Made by a program: the position numbers and the translations under genes
Notes under the pieces: generated by a model
The model's database searches: none
What the model saw: only the letters and a program-made list of their open reading frames with translations
What the model was told of the DNA's origin: nothing
Assembly: GCA_010093485.1 (NCBI GenBank)
Contig: MU001495.1
Span: 1,321,470-1,385,469 of the forward strand
Direction: 5' to 3'
Length of the DNA: 64,000 nucleotides
Origin: Karstenula rhodostoma CBS 690.94
Lineage: Eukaryota; Ascomycota; Dothideomycetes; Pleosporales; Didymosphaeriaceae
In this document: piece after piece, positions 48,331-60,300 of the stretch
How the letters are laid out: every line of letters begins with the position of its first letter
How positions within the stretch are numbered: position 1 is the stretch's first letter

Positions 48331-49526
48331 TTAGGCCTTGCGCGAGCGAGTGGCCCGGCTGTTCGGGGTGGTGGACACGCCTGTGGTCTGGCCGTTAGCA
48401 GAGGCATGCACACTCTGAGAGAGCCTGCGCCTTGCTTCACCGACCGTCGGTACCTTCTCATCCTTCATCTCGACCAAAGCGCTGGTTGCCCTGCGGCGGC
48501 CCTTAGGCACCGGCTTCTTGTAGGTCGCAAGGTAGAACAGGATGAAGAGGAAGAGGTACGACGTGATGATGCAGATACCGGCAAGGGCGGCGAACTCCTC
48601 GCCGGCGCATTGGCCCATGTTGGGAAGGTGAGGCCAGTAGGTGCTGGTGAAGTAGGTCCAGGAGGCAAAGTAAACGAAGCCTGTGAGCGCATTGTTAGCT
48701 GCTTGTCTGACACAAGAGAGACCATGCCAACCTACCAAGATCCAGAACAAACTGGATAATTTGCATCATGGTGATGTACTTCTTCCACCAGATCCTGATG
48801 CCCCGGGCGCTCTGGAAGTAGTACCAGTACATGACGACGTGGACCATGAGGTTCAGAGTGATGACGACCCAGGACACAGAGGTGTGGCCGATGAGCTGCG
48901 TGTAGCAAAGCAAAGCCGTGGCGCCATGGTGGTAGGTGTGGAGGAAAGCTGGTGGGATTAGCAATTGTTCCAGTGTGCAATAGAGCATACATACTCAGCG
49001 GCTTCTTCTTCAAGAACAGGAAGCACGTGTCGATCAGCTCCAGGAACTTGGTAAGGTAGTTGAGCTACGTCTATCAGTTTCGTCCCAACAAGTTGTCTCG
49101 CTGGAGAACACCTACATAATAGAGGATAACCATCTTGTCTGTCCAGCCGCCTGCGTGGTCGCAGACCGCGAAAAAAATGCCGTGACGGGCAACCGTAGGG
49201 ATTATTTGTTCGAGGAACAGCCCTAGCAGAATTGCGCTAATCGCCGTGAGGTAAAAGTTGTGTAATTTGAACAAGAAGTTGAGCTTGAAAGCCTCGCGGC
49301 CCCGCATCAATTCCCTTCCTCCGAAGATTACAATGTAGTATGATACAAGGATCGCCGCGCACGACTTGATCGTGGAGATGGGCGTCTCGCCGGGCACAAA
49401 GCGGAAATCTTGCGGCTTGTATCCCACGGCGGACTCGTAGGCCTTCTCGAAAATGGGCCATAGCTGCAGGCCAAACGGCCGGTCGAGCGTGGGCACACCG
49501 ACTTGGATCCAGTCAGGCTTCGACAT
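48331..49526 (-). CDS. Fatty acid elongase, ELO family (Elo2/Elo3-like)
   Basis: An ER multi-span condensing enzyme (3-keto acyl-CoA synthase) that extends acyl-CoAs with malonyl-CoA, feeding very-long-chain fatty acids to sphingolipids. Exons are 49526-49116, 49064-48995, 48948-48736 and 48680-48331; introns are 51, 46 and 55 nt. The product is 347 aa, the size of yeast Elo2. The catalytic histidine box H164-T-Y-H167-H168 forms just after the second intron. [33 protein letters not shown] and the [11 protein letters not shown] region are standard ELO motifs. Several hydrophobic segments are visible (for example residues about 55-75, 93-115 and the helix after [11 protein letters not shown]). 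The basic Ser/Thr-rich C-terminal tail ends in RSRKA. Whether it corresponds to Elo2 or Elo3 is undecided. Confidence 0.94.
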
Positions 49527-50527
49527 GGTGCGCGGTCGCAGGTCGCAGGTCGCCGGGGTCGTTTATGACGCCTGTAAGCTGAGCGAACACGGCGAGACGA
49601 CAATGGCACGCGGAAAGAAAGAAAGATGGCAGCAACAGCCTAAGGAATGACAAGAAGGTGTGAGGAAAGAGGAATGTGAGCCCTGGGGGTTGAAGATAGG
49701 AAGGGTCGCGGCAGCGGTGGTGGGAGCGTAACTTTTGCTTTCGGAACCAGAAAGGGGGAGATGACAGCCGCGTCCCGAGCCTTCCGAGCTAACGCACACT
49801 GGCCCAAACAACAGATTGCCACGAACGTTGCTATGACATCCCGAGGCACATTGCCGCGTCTTTGATTGGTCCCGTCAGCGTGACGACGGCTGGCTGGCTT
49901 GGGAGATGCGCGGGAGTACCTCCTTGAGTGCCTGCAGCCCTACCACGAGTTGCTTGTTTGTTTCGTGCGTCAGCTCTCAATGTCCCTCGTCCACCATGGT
50001 TGCGTACTCTAGAGCGGACTTGCACGTAGTTTTCTGTGTTACCAGTATGTGTTACCAGCTGTGATGTTCGACAAGCCATACCCTGGGCTCTCAGTTGCGG
50101 TGCCCAGAACTGTCACAAGCAAGAAGCCTAACGAGCGTCCCAATCACCGGACGAACACATGTTACCAAAAGCCGAGGCAGAGTCAGCCAAGGTGGATCTT
50201 TACATTCAATGTCTATCAGAGTGTATGAAGAAAAGAGGCCAAGCCCTACTCCAAGGCCTACCATCGAGACGTCTCCGACCACCATACCATGTCATATTAG
50301 AAAGAACAGAATAGACTCCCCGCCGTTACACCCTATGTAAAAAAAAAAAAAAAAAAAAAAGGTCCATCTCGCTTTTTGCCGCATGCCGGACCAAAGGTAT
50401 GCCGTCATAGAACGCACCCAAATCGCAACTGCAGCCGTTTCCGAACATGACAGATAGAAGGTAACAGGGATGGCCCAAACGCGCCGCCGAGAAAAGTGTA
50501 TATCGCGAAGAGGACCAAATCAAGACG
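49527..50527. promoter_or_regulatory. Elongase promoter region and RTS1 3' flank
   Basis: 1.0 kb between the RTS1 stop (50528) and the elongase start (49526), both genes on the minus strand. It holds an A22 tract at 50339-50360, not obviously linked to family A because its flanks lack the CTTTATATT end. I see no other repeat and no gene. Confidence 0.4.
50339..50360 (+). repeat. A22 homopolymer
   Basis: 22 consecutive A downstream of the RTS1 stop. No target duplication or family A sequence is recognised beside it. Probably a simple repeat, or the T-rich 3'-UTR side of RTS1 on the minus strand. Confidence 0.7.
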
Positions 50528-53194
50528 CTAGGCGGCTCTACTCGTCGCCGCCTTCCCACTAGTAACAGCCCGGATAGTGCCGTTGACATTTGGATTGCGA
50601 GAGACGTTGCTGTTGCTGCCTGACGAGCTGGGACGACTGTTGCTGCGCGGACGACCGGTAGACGACCGCCTTGTATGAGACGCCTGCGTCCGATCCTCTC
50701 GTGAAGAGACGTGTCTCCGCTGCATCGAGCAAGCACACATGTCAGATCAACCGGAACCCAAAACCAAAAGCAAATCTTGACAACGGAAAAAAGCCTAGGA
50801 GGTCTAGGAATAAAATTAAAAGTACAATGATTCGGCCGTAGAAAATGCTCATGTTCAATGACGCTCGTTCTAGGACTCAAGAATCAACGTACCGAAGTCT
50901 GGCTTCCCTGCCGTTCAAACTCTTTTGGCCGCCGGTCTTTGGCGTCGTCCTGCAGCCGAAGCGCTTCCATTCGCAGCGGATCCGAGTCATCTAACCGCAT
51001 AGGCGAGCCTAGTTTCGAAGCGACCTTGTTGTCTACCAAGTCGCCGTTCTTCCTGGCTTCTGCGAGTTTCTCGAGCTTTTCCCATCTGCTCTGGCGACTT
51101 CGCTCACGCTCGCTGGCGTTATTCTGTGATTCGGCATAATCATGCGAGCAATCATCAAACAGCTGCGGGTTTACCTCCATGAAGAGTTTCATGGCATTGT
51201 ACACCATGCCATGGATCGTTCTGCCCTGCGTCAGCTTCGATTCATAAGTTCAGATGATGATGCTTACCGGTTCCAGTGTCCTTTCGAGTTCTCGTACAAC
51301 GGTGCGAACATGATAGGCAAAATCACCTCCACGTTGTCACTGACAAGGTTACAGAAATACTCGTTGTTCCAGAAGTAAAGCGCTCGTTCGGCGACCTGGA
51401 AGTGTGGACTCGCAACGGATTTGGCTAGTTGATTGAAGAGTGGTTCCTGGACCTTGGCAAACTCGGCAGGGTCCATGACCTCAAAAATATCTTCCACCTC
51501 GTTCAAGAACATAACCTCCTTCGTGCTGTTGACTTTCGGCCAGTATCGTAAGAGACCCAGAACCACCTGGCCCATTAGCAGTCGTTCGAAGAAGACTGTG
51601 AAAAGCCGTGAATCAAACATACCTCTTCAGTCAATGCAGCATCTTTTTCCAAGAACTGTACAATGCAGTAGGCCAACTGCGGGTGATACATGCTGAGGCT
51701 CTTCACCTTGTGCATTGGCAGCAACACACGCGTCAGGAACAACTTGTGTTCCTCTTTCAAGGGCAAGGCAAATCCATTGATGATCGATCCGAGGATCTCG
51801 AGCAGCTCTGCTATGCCGTTGAAACGCTCAGTTTCATAGCTGAATTGGAAGAACACGTTGTTGATGGAGCGACGGATATACGAGCGGAGATTGAGGAACT
51901 TTCCGTATATCCTGTGAAGAGTAGTCTTCAAGAAGTCGCGTTCTCTTGGGTCTTCTGAGTCAAATAGTTCGAGTAGCTACGGATGATTAGTCTGAAGGCT
52001 ACTAGAGTAGGGTACGGGGATCAACTGACGTTCAGAACAAAGCTGTGGTCGATGTAGGCTTTGGCGATGTTGGTGTTGAAGTCCTGACTCTCGATGAAGC
52101 GAAGGAAAAACTCGTACACCACCTGGATATGCGGCCAGGCAACTTCCAACACAGGCTCGTCCTCTTCCGGATCAAAGGCTTCCCCTTGTGGATTCATGGG
52201 TGGCGGGATAGGGCGGAACAGATTCTTCGCGAACATCTCAACAACGCGGGGGTACATTCGCTCCGTAATGACTTGGCGATTGTTCGCAACGTAGTCTAGC
52301 AACTCATGTAGCGCCAGACGCTTGATTTCTTTCGACTTCATATCACCGCTCGCGTCATTAAAGTCGAAGATAATATTGCATTGGTCAAGCTTCTGCATGA
52401 ACAACTCCTCGCGTTTATTGGGTGGCACCTCGTGGAATCCCGGCAGCTTCTCCAGCTCTCTTTGACGCTGGTCCGAGATGTCGAAACGTGACGAATGTTG
52501 ACGCTTAGGCGTGCGAATGCCTTCTACGTTGTCCTTGGGTGTAGTCTGCAAACGATCGAAAATCAGCGACTTCTGGCCCGCCTTTGGGGGCAAGAGGTCG
52601 CCCGGCATAGTCTCTGCTGCGCCTGGAGGTGGAATATGCTGTTACTCGCTCATTAGCTTCGGATTGTCTGCGCACGTAGCGATGTGTTGAACTTACAGGA
52701 GCACTCGGGCTGATGATGACGCTAGGTGCTAATGGCTGGCCTGCTCTGTGAGGTGTACCGGAACCTGAAGCACTGGCGCTACCGAAGCTGCCTGTGCCCT
52801 GCTGCTGTCCGCCAAACGATGGACCTGCTCCAAGAGAGCCCGGTACACCCGGCTGGCCTGGTTGTAGGGAACCTGCACTTCCTGTAGCACCGTCACCAGA
52901 AGGGAGCGGCTTGTTGCGGCCATCGGTCAACTGCGTCTGCGAGGATGTAGGGGTAGCGTGCGCAGATCCAGAAGGCGAGTTGGAGGCGCCGTGCGAGGGG
53001 GACGAGGTGCCGTTATTGGAGTCCTTCTTTTTAGAAGTCGACTTGTCAGATTTGGCTCTCGCGAGCTGTTCGTGCTGAGCATGTTAGCGTTCTGCGCCGC
53101 TGGTTGGGGGCTGCGCGATTGTGGAGCACGCGCTGTCCCGGGGAGAGGCTGTGTTCAGGGATAGGCTTACCACCCTCTGCCTGAAGCCTTTCAT
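50528..53194 (-). CDS. RTS1: PP2A regulatory subunit B' (B56 family)
   Basis: The targeting subunit of protein phosphatase 2A, binding the A-C core and directing dephosphorylation in cell-cycle, stress and septation control. Seven exons: 53194-53171 (only 8 codons, MKGFRQRV), 53065-52697, 52638-52030, 51976-51623, 51566-51268, 51220-50893 and 50719-50528. Introns are 105, 58, 53, 56, 47 and 173 nt. The product is 724 aa. Residues about 9-150 are a Ser/Gly/Gln-rich low-complexity tail. The HEAT-like B56 core runs from about [20 protein letters not shown] through [48 protein letters not shown] and [12 protein letters not shown] to [20 protein letters not shown] basic, Ser/Arg-rich tail follows. 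The splices are supported because each reconstitutes a conserved B56 segment. The first exon is tiny; its ATG is the only one that gives the family N-terminus. Confidence 0.93.
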
Positions 53195-53870
53195 GGCGAT
53201 GGAGTGCGCGAGCCAATGTCAGGCGTTGCGGGAGGCGTGCGGCGACGGTCGAGGAAGGCGGACTGATTAGGGCTGTTTCGAAGTCGGCCTGGCGTGAGCG
53301 GCAGCCGGCAGCGCCAATGGAAGCGACACAAGTGCGCGCTCAGTGGGTTCGGGGTTGGTGGTGGCTCGCAGCTCAAGCAGACATGGACGGGGAGAGGCAA
53401 GCGGGCTGCACGTCGTCGCTGGTGTGAGGAGCTTAGGGAGACGCACGGTTGATATCAGAGGGTGCGGGCGAGGGACGGGAGGGGCCGCAGGAGGGGGGCC
53501 TTGGCAGCGAGGGCCAGCTTGCGAACGTAGGACGGCGTGCGTTGTCGATGGAGGCGCAAGCAGTAGAGAGGGGAATGCGAAGTTGAGGAGTCGGCGTGGA
53601 GTCGAGGAGAGAGCCCTGGAGATGCCCAGCCAGTGCTGTTAGCTGCACTAACGTGCACGGTGCACACCACCCCGCCGCACTGGAGAGACTTGGACAGCCA
53701 GCCGGGCCAGCGAGCACGCCAGGAGAGCGCAGTGCAGCCGCTTCTCTTCCGCCAGCGCTGCGCGGCGAGGCGTGTCTGCCAGCTGTGCGTCCAAAACCGC
53801 TAGAGGCGTGCGATTCCCTGCAGTGTGCATGTGTAGCTGCGAGGAAACTGAAGCTGCCATCGCCCGCACC
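53195..53870. promoter_or_regulatory. Divergent promoter region of RTS1 and TFC1
   Basis: 676 bp between the divergent starts of RTS1 (-) and TFC1 (+). GC-rich with polypurine/GGGAGG runs near 53440-53520. No TATA box or known site is convincing. Open frames crossing it on either strand look incidental. Confidence 0.45.
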
Positions 53871-53933
53871 ATGAACACGATGAACGCCATGAACACGATG
53901 AACGCCATGAACACCATGAACATCATGAACACC
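53871..53933 (+). repeat. Seven 9-bp tandem repeats containing the TFC1 start codon
   Basis: Seven units of ATGAAC followed by ACG, GCC, ACC or ATC. Each unit begins with an in-frame ATG, so the protein would start with a Met-Asn-Thr/Ala repeat and has seven candidate start codons. Confidence 0.9.
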
Positions 53934-56038
53934 GTGGACCGCGGCGACGCTGCAGACAACCCCGAGCGCACCGCGCCGTGGCTGCAGATCCCCTCGCGCG
54001 CCATCTCTGTCGTCGAGCACCCGTGCCTCATCAAGAACATCGACAAGGGCCTCGTCTCGCTAGGCGGGCCCGTCAAGCTTAGCAAGGTCAGAGGCGCTCT
54101 ACTACTCCTGCTGGACGCCATCACCCCATCACCGCGAGCCTGCAGCTGACACGACCCCCAGGGCTTGAGGTCCAAGCTAGAGCCGCAGCCCACCGCAGAC
54201 GGCCAGGATGCGCTTCCAAAGGTCATATCCGTCTCGCTGCGCCCAGACGATCCGCTCGCCAAACGCTTGCTCTCAACACCTGTCGCTACCAACAATCTGC
54301 TGCTGAGAGTGACGGTGCCCAAACGCACCGGGCGCAAGCGCAAGCGTGGCTCCTCAGGTCCATTCCTAGCCGACGTGGATGGGGAAGCGGCCACCGACAA
54401 GTCGCGCACTGTCAACAACCAAACATCGCATGCAGACGCTGCAACCCTGTTCCGCAGCTTGCAAGACAACGCGTCCAAATATGACGTCTCCGTGGCCGGC
54501 GTGATTGACGAGACACATCGTTTTCGGAGTAAGACCACCACCATCCCATTGCTCCCTTGCTTCTCCCTGACGATCCAGATCTCCCGGACCTTCAATATGC
54601 GGCTTCTACAAACAGCACCATGCTCAAGATTCGAGACAACGTGCTCCCACTCAGCCGTAAGTCTCACTCGCCCATCTCGTGCGTGACTGATATGGATGCT
54701 GAACCCACCACAGTCACGAAACTGAACAAGTTCAACTTGAACACGGCTGCAGGACCCGACTTGACCAAAGATGTCGGACCCTCTGCAGAATTTCTGCAAG
54801 TCCCGGTTGCATACAACTACCGCTTCCAACAGAACACCTTCGTCAAATACAAAGATGACAATGGTGCCGTCGCCGAAGTGAACCTCCACAAGAGCCTGGC
54901 ATGGTCCGGTTACTCCATCATCAAGCCCAACGCAGAGAGTGTCCCCATTGGTCCCAAGTCGAACTTGCCCGCCGAGTCAGATCTAACGCCCTACGTGCAG
55001 GAACTCGTCCGCAGTATCAGAGGAGAGCTCGAGAAGCGACCCATCATCACCCGCCATCTGCTTTACAACACACTTGGCTGGGACAAGCGCGATCGATTGC
55101 GTCAAGCTGCCGTTTATTGCGGATACTTCTTCGAGACCGGACCATGGCGAGAAGCGCTCATCGCTTGGGGTGTTGATCCGCGAACAGATCCAAAATACAG
55201 GTTCTACCAGACCGTGTCGTTCTTGTCCTACAAGAAGACGGGTACCGCTCGACACTTCTCGCGCTTCGACCAACACGCGCGAGACCTAGCCCAATGGAGC
55301 CCACATGAGCTACGGAAACAACACATGTTTGACGGTGTGCACGTCTCGCGGACAGGAAACCTCTTCCAGTTCTGCGACGTGACGGACCCGCTGATTCAAC
55401 GCATATTGCACACCAAGCACATCCGCACGACTCCCGCGCCAACGGCACAAGGCTGGTTCCACGTCGGTACGTGGGCGAAAGCAACGGTTGTTCTCAAACA
55501 CAAGATGAATACCATCCTCGGTGGCGATAAGCCCGACAATTCCATCTACGAACGCATTCTCGCATGGCCTGAGCTGTGGGACGACCAAACATTCTTTGCG
55601 CAGTATGCGAAGGAATTCCATGACAGAGAGGCGATCCGGGAGAGTGGCGTTGAACACATCGTCATGAAGAACGTGCGCTATGCTGCGAAGAATCCGCGAT
55701 ATGCATTTGAGAGGTTGGAGGCGCAGCGGGGCCAACCGCTGGGCGCAGAACCGCAATCCGAAGAAGTTGAGCAGGATGTCGAGGTGGAGGAAGATATGAC
55801 GGAGGTTCCAGAACGGGCCGAGGATATACTCAATGAGGGCGCGAACGAGGATGACGATAGCGAGGATGAAGTCGAAGGGATGGTCGATGAAGACGATGAA
55901 GAAGAAGATGAGGATGATGAGCTCGAAGAGGGGATAGATGGGGTGTTGGAAGAAATCATGGACGAGGATGCTGATGGGGAGTGGGAGATGGATGATGTGC
56001 CAGCCACTTTTGGCTTTGGTGGGTTCTACAACACATAG
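53871..56038 (+). CDS. TFC1: TFIIIC subunit tau95 / Sfc1 (GTF3C5-like)
   Basis: A subunit of RNA polymerase III factor TFIIIC, which binds the A box of tRNA gene promoters. Exons are 53871-54086, 54162-54528, 54579-54656 and 54714-56038; introns are 75, 50 and 57 nt. The product is up to 661 aa; the true start may be any of seven repeat ATGs. The N-terminal barrel carries WLQIPSRAISVVEHPCLIKN and LLRVTVPKRTGRKRKRG. The family block (N)LPDLQYAASTNSTMLKIRDNVLPLS spans exons 3 and 4. The winged-helix part includes RPIITRHLLYNTLGWDKRDRLRQAAVYCGYFFETGPWR and YRFYQTVSF. The C-terminus (from about residue 585) is strongly acidic (Glu/Asp runs), as in yeast Tfc1. The first intron uses a weaker GTCAGA donor. 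It is divergent from RTS1. Confidence 0.92.
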
Positions 56039-57394
56039 TCCCTCCCATGCCACAACTTTGAAGACGTACTATAGTGTGAGTTATTACAGGATATATGAAG
56101 CCACCGCTCCAGCAACTAACTACAAGACAACAATACATCATCATTCTGTTCATCTCTCTGTCGGCTCTTCGCTGGTTCGAGTTATCTCCTGCGTCGACAT
56201 GAGGACTCCACATAAGCTGGGTGCTTCGCTAGCTGGATCCTGCATGGTTGACCTCAGGGTAATTTAGGCAAACTATGAATGTTCACAGCCTGGACATAAA
56301 TATGCATCGTCAATACTCACATTCACGAGATAGGGTGATGTCACTAAGCTCATACACCTCTATAAATAGATATAGACTCAATCACGACCTTATCAGCATT
56401 TTACTTGGCATATCCAGCATAAACACGTCGAGACTAGTTCGACAAGCATCACACTTTTTTTTTTTTTTTTTTTAATATAAAGCTGCTATTGCAACTACCT
56501 AGTGATAAAGAAATATCTAGAGGTACTATATAGATCTGTTAAACAGCTCTAAGGGATGGTGCTGTTCACAATAAGAGAGAAAGAAGAAAGGGCGCCTGCA
56601 ACGCTGGGCCCTACGAGCGTCACGTGATGCCACGCCACGACGCCACATGACGCTAGTGAGGCAGTGCGCTCCTCGTTCGCCAATGCCCAACGATCACACT
56701 CTTACCATAGCTCATACTCAACGATGGAAGACTGCCTCTTTCAAGTACTGTAGGTGGGCATGGGTTTACTCTGCACCCATTATGGCTGATAGTAGCGTCA
56801 TACGCAGCGTAGGGAAAGCTTGGGACCATGGTCAAATGCTGCCAAGGAGTGCGAGTACCCTGCATCCGCTGTGGCTGAGAGCATGAAGCGGAGCTCGTGC
56901 CGGCGCGGAGGGTCCGCCGGGGAACTTCTGATTGGAGCGCGGCGCCGCCTGCTGCATTACGGCTATTGAAAGTTACCAGCCGTTTCAGCCAACCATGGCG
57001 CGAAAACATTCCGTCTTTTATCCACGTGAGCCGTCGGGGTCGCAGCGGGCTGCTCTCTCAAAGTTCAGTTCGTGAGTGTACCGTACCGTAGCTCGCGACC
57101 GCATCACGCATCTGGGTTGGACGCGCCCACCACAGCTCACCTGCTCCACGCGCTCTTTGCGAAACCTAACGATTTTAATGCACGCTCAGGCCCCGTAGCC
57201 TGCACTTTCCTTCCCAAAACATAATTATTTCCAGCGCGGAAGGCGCAACCCGGCGCCGCACCAGACGAGCAGCTACACGACCAATGATCCTACCCTCGAC
57301 TTCTACCTACGATTCACAAACCCTGCGAGCGCCCGCGCACCGCGAGAGAGTCGGGGAGCTGGACGAGCAGCGCTGAGCTGCCCAGCATCCCATC
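56039..57394. other. TFC1-TRA1 intergenic region with one transposon fragment
   Basis: 1.36 kb. The part to 56447 is the AT-leaning TFC1 3' flank. Positions 56456-56692 are a family A insertion. From 56701 on is the TRA1 upstream region, GC-rich near the start, with CCACGTGAG at about 57022-57030. A 64-118-codon open frame here (either strand) shows no domain and is not called. Confidence 0.5.
56456..56692 (-). mobile_element. Family A element, copy 14, euchromatic, 5'-truncated and not RIP-mutated
   Basis: A T18 run (tail complement) is followed by AATATAAAGCTGCTATTGCAACTACC, collinear with the 3' 220 bp of the heterochromatic copies. The target duplication ATCACACT is at 56448-56455 and 56693-56700. 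Where this copy has G or C (GCTGCT, TTGCAAC, CTGTTAAACAG, GGTGCTGTTCAC), the AT-block copies mostly have A or T. It keeps CpG and CpA, so it escaped RIP, as expected from its short length. Confidence 0.88.
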
Positions 57395-60300
57395 ATGGCG
57401 GCGCATCACAACTTCGAGGCCATGGCCGCGAAGCTTGGCGACCCGAATTCAGGTACGCTGCCCTCTGCAACCGCGTTCGCGGAAGCAAGCATGCCTTTGC
57501 AGCGCACACGGCTGACCCGCCCTCCAGATCACAGAGTTAAACTGGCTCAGGCCATAGACATACGGGACAACATCGAGACATACTGCCAGGGCCAGCAGTA
57601 TAGCGCCTTCCTCAACCACATGGTGCCCTTGTTCCTGAAGGTGCTCGAAGGCATGCCCGTCTTCATATCTACGTCTCCGGACCAGGTGAGCAGCAGCTCC
57701 CACAGTGGTGCGCATCTACACTGACACGGCGTGCAGCGGCTCCGGAACTGCGTACTCGAGATCCTGCACCGGCTGCCCATGAGCCCACCGGACGCGGTCG
57801 AACCACACGCCGCGAAGATCGTGGAGAAGCTAATGGCTTTGGTGAGAGAGGAAAATGAGGACAACGCGGTGCTGTGCATGAAAACCGTCATGGACTTCCT
57901 GCGACACCAAACGAAGGTGCTGCAGGACAAGGTGCAACAGTTCCTGGATTTGATCCAAGAGATGTTCGAGACCATGGAACAAGCGGTACAGGACACTTTC
58001 GACAACGCGACGCCGGCCCCGTCAGGACAGGGCGTGCCGTCGACGCCGAGCAACCACCAGTACTCCCAGTCTCCACGGCCAGGCTCACCCGCAACATCCC
58101 TGACCACGGGGCCCGCCGGCGACATCAATGCTGAACAGACGCGCATGCTGCTCAAAGGCACGCATTCGTTCAAGGTGCTCGCAGAATGCCCCATAATAGT
58201 CGTATCGCTCTTCCAGGCCTACCGCAACGTGGTAAATCGGAACGTCAAGCAGTTCGTTCCGCTCATCAAGAACGTGCTCATGCTCCAGGCGAAGCCGCAA
58301 GAGAAAGCGCATCAAGAGGCCGAGGCTCAAGGCAAAATCTTCACTGGGGTGAGCAAAGAGATACGCAACAGGGCTGCCTTCGGCGACTTCATCACGGCCC
58401 AAGTGAAGACCATGAGTTTCCTGGCGTATCTGCTACGAGTGTATGCCCAGCAGCTCAACGACTTCTTGCCGACGCTTCCCGATATCGTAGTGCGGTTGTT
58501 GAAGGATTGCCCACGCGAGAAGTCCAGCTCCAGGAAAGAGCTTTTGGTGGCTATCAGACACATCATCAACTTCAACTTCAGGAAGATCTTCTTGAAGAAG
58601 ATAGACGAGCTCCTGGACGAACGGACGCTGATAGGCGACGGACTCACTGTCTACGAAACGATGCGACCACTCGCCTACAGCATGCTTGCCGATTTAATTC
58701 ACCACCTCCGCGATTCTCTTAGCAAGGAGCAGATACGGCGCACCATCGAGGTTTATACGAAGAATCTTCACGACACATTTCCTGGGACGAGCTTTCAAAC
58801 CATGAGCGCGAAGCTATTGTTGAACATGGCCGAATGCATTGCGAAGCTGGAACCGAAAGAGGACGCTCGATATTTCTTGATCATGATACTGAATGCCATA
58901 GGTGATAAGTTTGCAGCCATGAACCGCCAGTATCACAATGCCGTGAAGGTCTCTGCAGCGTACAGCACCCCCTCCATAGATGCAGTAGAGGAGAATCACC
59001 TGGCTGTGCCCGACCAGCCCCCGGACTGGGACGAGATCGACATCTTCAACGCAACGCCCATCAAGACATCAAACCCCCGTGAGCGCAGCTCAGATCCGAT
59101 TGCCGACAATAAGTTTTTGTTTAAGAATCTTCTCCACGGCTTGAAGAATCTGTTCTACCAATTACGGGCTTGCAATCCCCAAAAAATCAAGGATGAGATC
59201 GACGCTGCGAATGCATCGGCGAACTGGCATGAGGTCTCTTACGGCTACAACGCAGAGGAAGTGGAGGTTCTGATCAAGCTGTTCAGGGAGGGCGCGAAGG
59301 TCTTCCGATACTACGGTACCGATAAGCCGTCAGAGACCAAGGGCCTCTCTCCGGGAGATCTTATGGCGAATCAGCACATGATGTCAAGCGGGAAAGAAGA
59401 GAAGGAGCTGCTGGAAACGTTCGCAACTGTCTTCCACCATATCGATCCGGCCACTTTTCACGAAGTCTTCTCGTCGGAGATCCCCCATCTCTACGACATG
59501 ATGTTTGAGCACCCTGCACTGCTCCACGTGCCGCAATTCTTGCTCGCCTCTGAAGCCACCTCACCGAGCTTTGCTGGTATGTTGTTACAGTTCCTGATGG
59601 ACCGTATAGAAGAAGTCGGTACGTCAGACGTGACGAAATCGTCTATCCTGCTTCGGCTCTTCAAGCTATCATTTATGGCCGTCACCCTCTTCTCCGCACA
59701 AAATGAACAAGTGCTATTACCGCACGTCAGCAAGATCATCACCAAGTCCATCCAGTTGTCCACTACAGCAGAAGAACCGATGAATTACTTCTTTCTTCTC
59801 AGGTCCTTGTTCAGGAGTATAGGCGGCGGTCGGTTCGAGCATCTGTACAAGGAGATACTTCCTCTCCTTGAGATGCTTTTGGATGTTCTGAACAACCTCC
59901 TGCTCACCGCGCGAAAACCAGCTGACAGAGATCTCTTTGTTGAGCTCTCTTTGACCGTACCAGCTAGGCTCAGCAACCTTCTGCCGCATCTTAGCTACCT
60001 CATGAGACCTCTAGTGGTGGCATTGCGTGCAGGCTCAGAGCTCGTTGGCCAGGGTTTAAGGACACTAGAACTGTGCGTTGATAACCTTACGGCGGACTAT
60101 CTCGATCCTATCATGGCACCCGTCATTGATGACCTTATGGCAGCTCTCTGGGAGCACTTGAAACCCCAGCCATATAGCCACTTTCACGCACACACCACGA
60201 TGAGGATACTCGGCAAGCTAGGTGGCCGCAATCGCAAGTTCATTACCGGTCCACCACAACTGGACTACAAGCCATATTCTGATGATGCAGCATCCGTCGA

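Noticed and set aside
48073..48759. 228-codon open frame on the plus strand
   Set aside because: Antisense to the last elongase exon and its 3' flank; no recognisable domain.
50339..50360. A22 tract as the tail of another family A insertion
   Set aside because: Neither flank carries the family A 3' end, and no duplicated target is visible.
53648..54889. 413-codon open frame on the minus strand
   Set aside because: Antisense to TFC1 exons and their introns; its repeated Phe-Met/Val residues come from the ATGAAC minisatellite.
56170..56190. GGTTCGAGTT resembling a tRNA B box
   Set aside because: No acceptor stem, A box or cloverleaf can be drawn around it.
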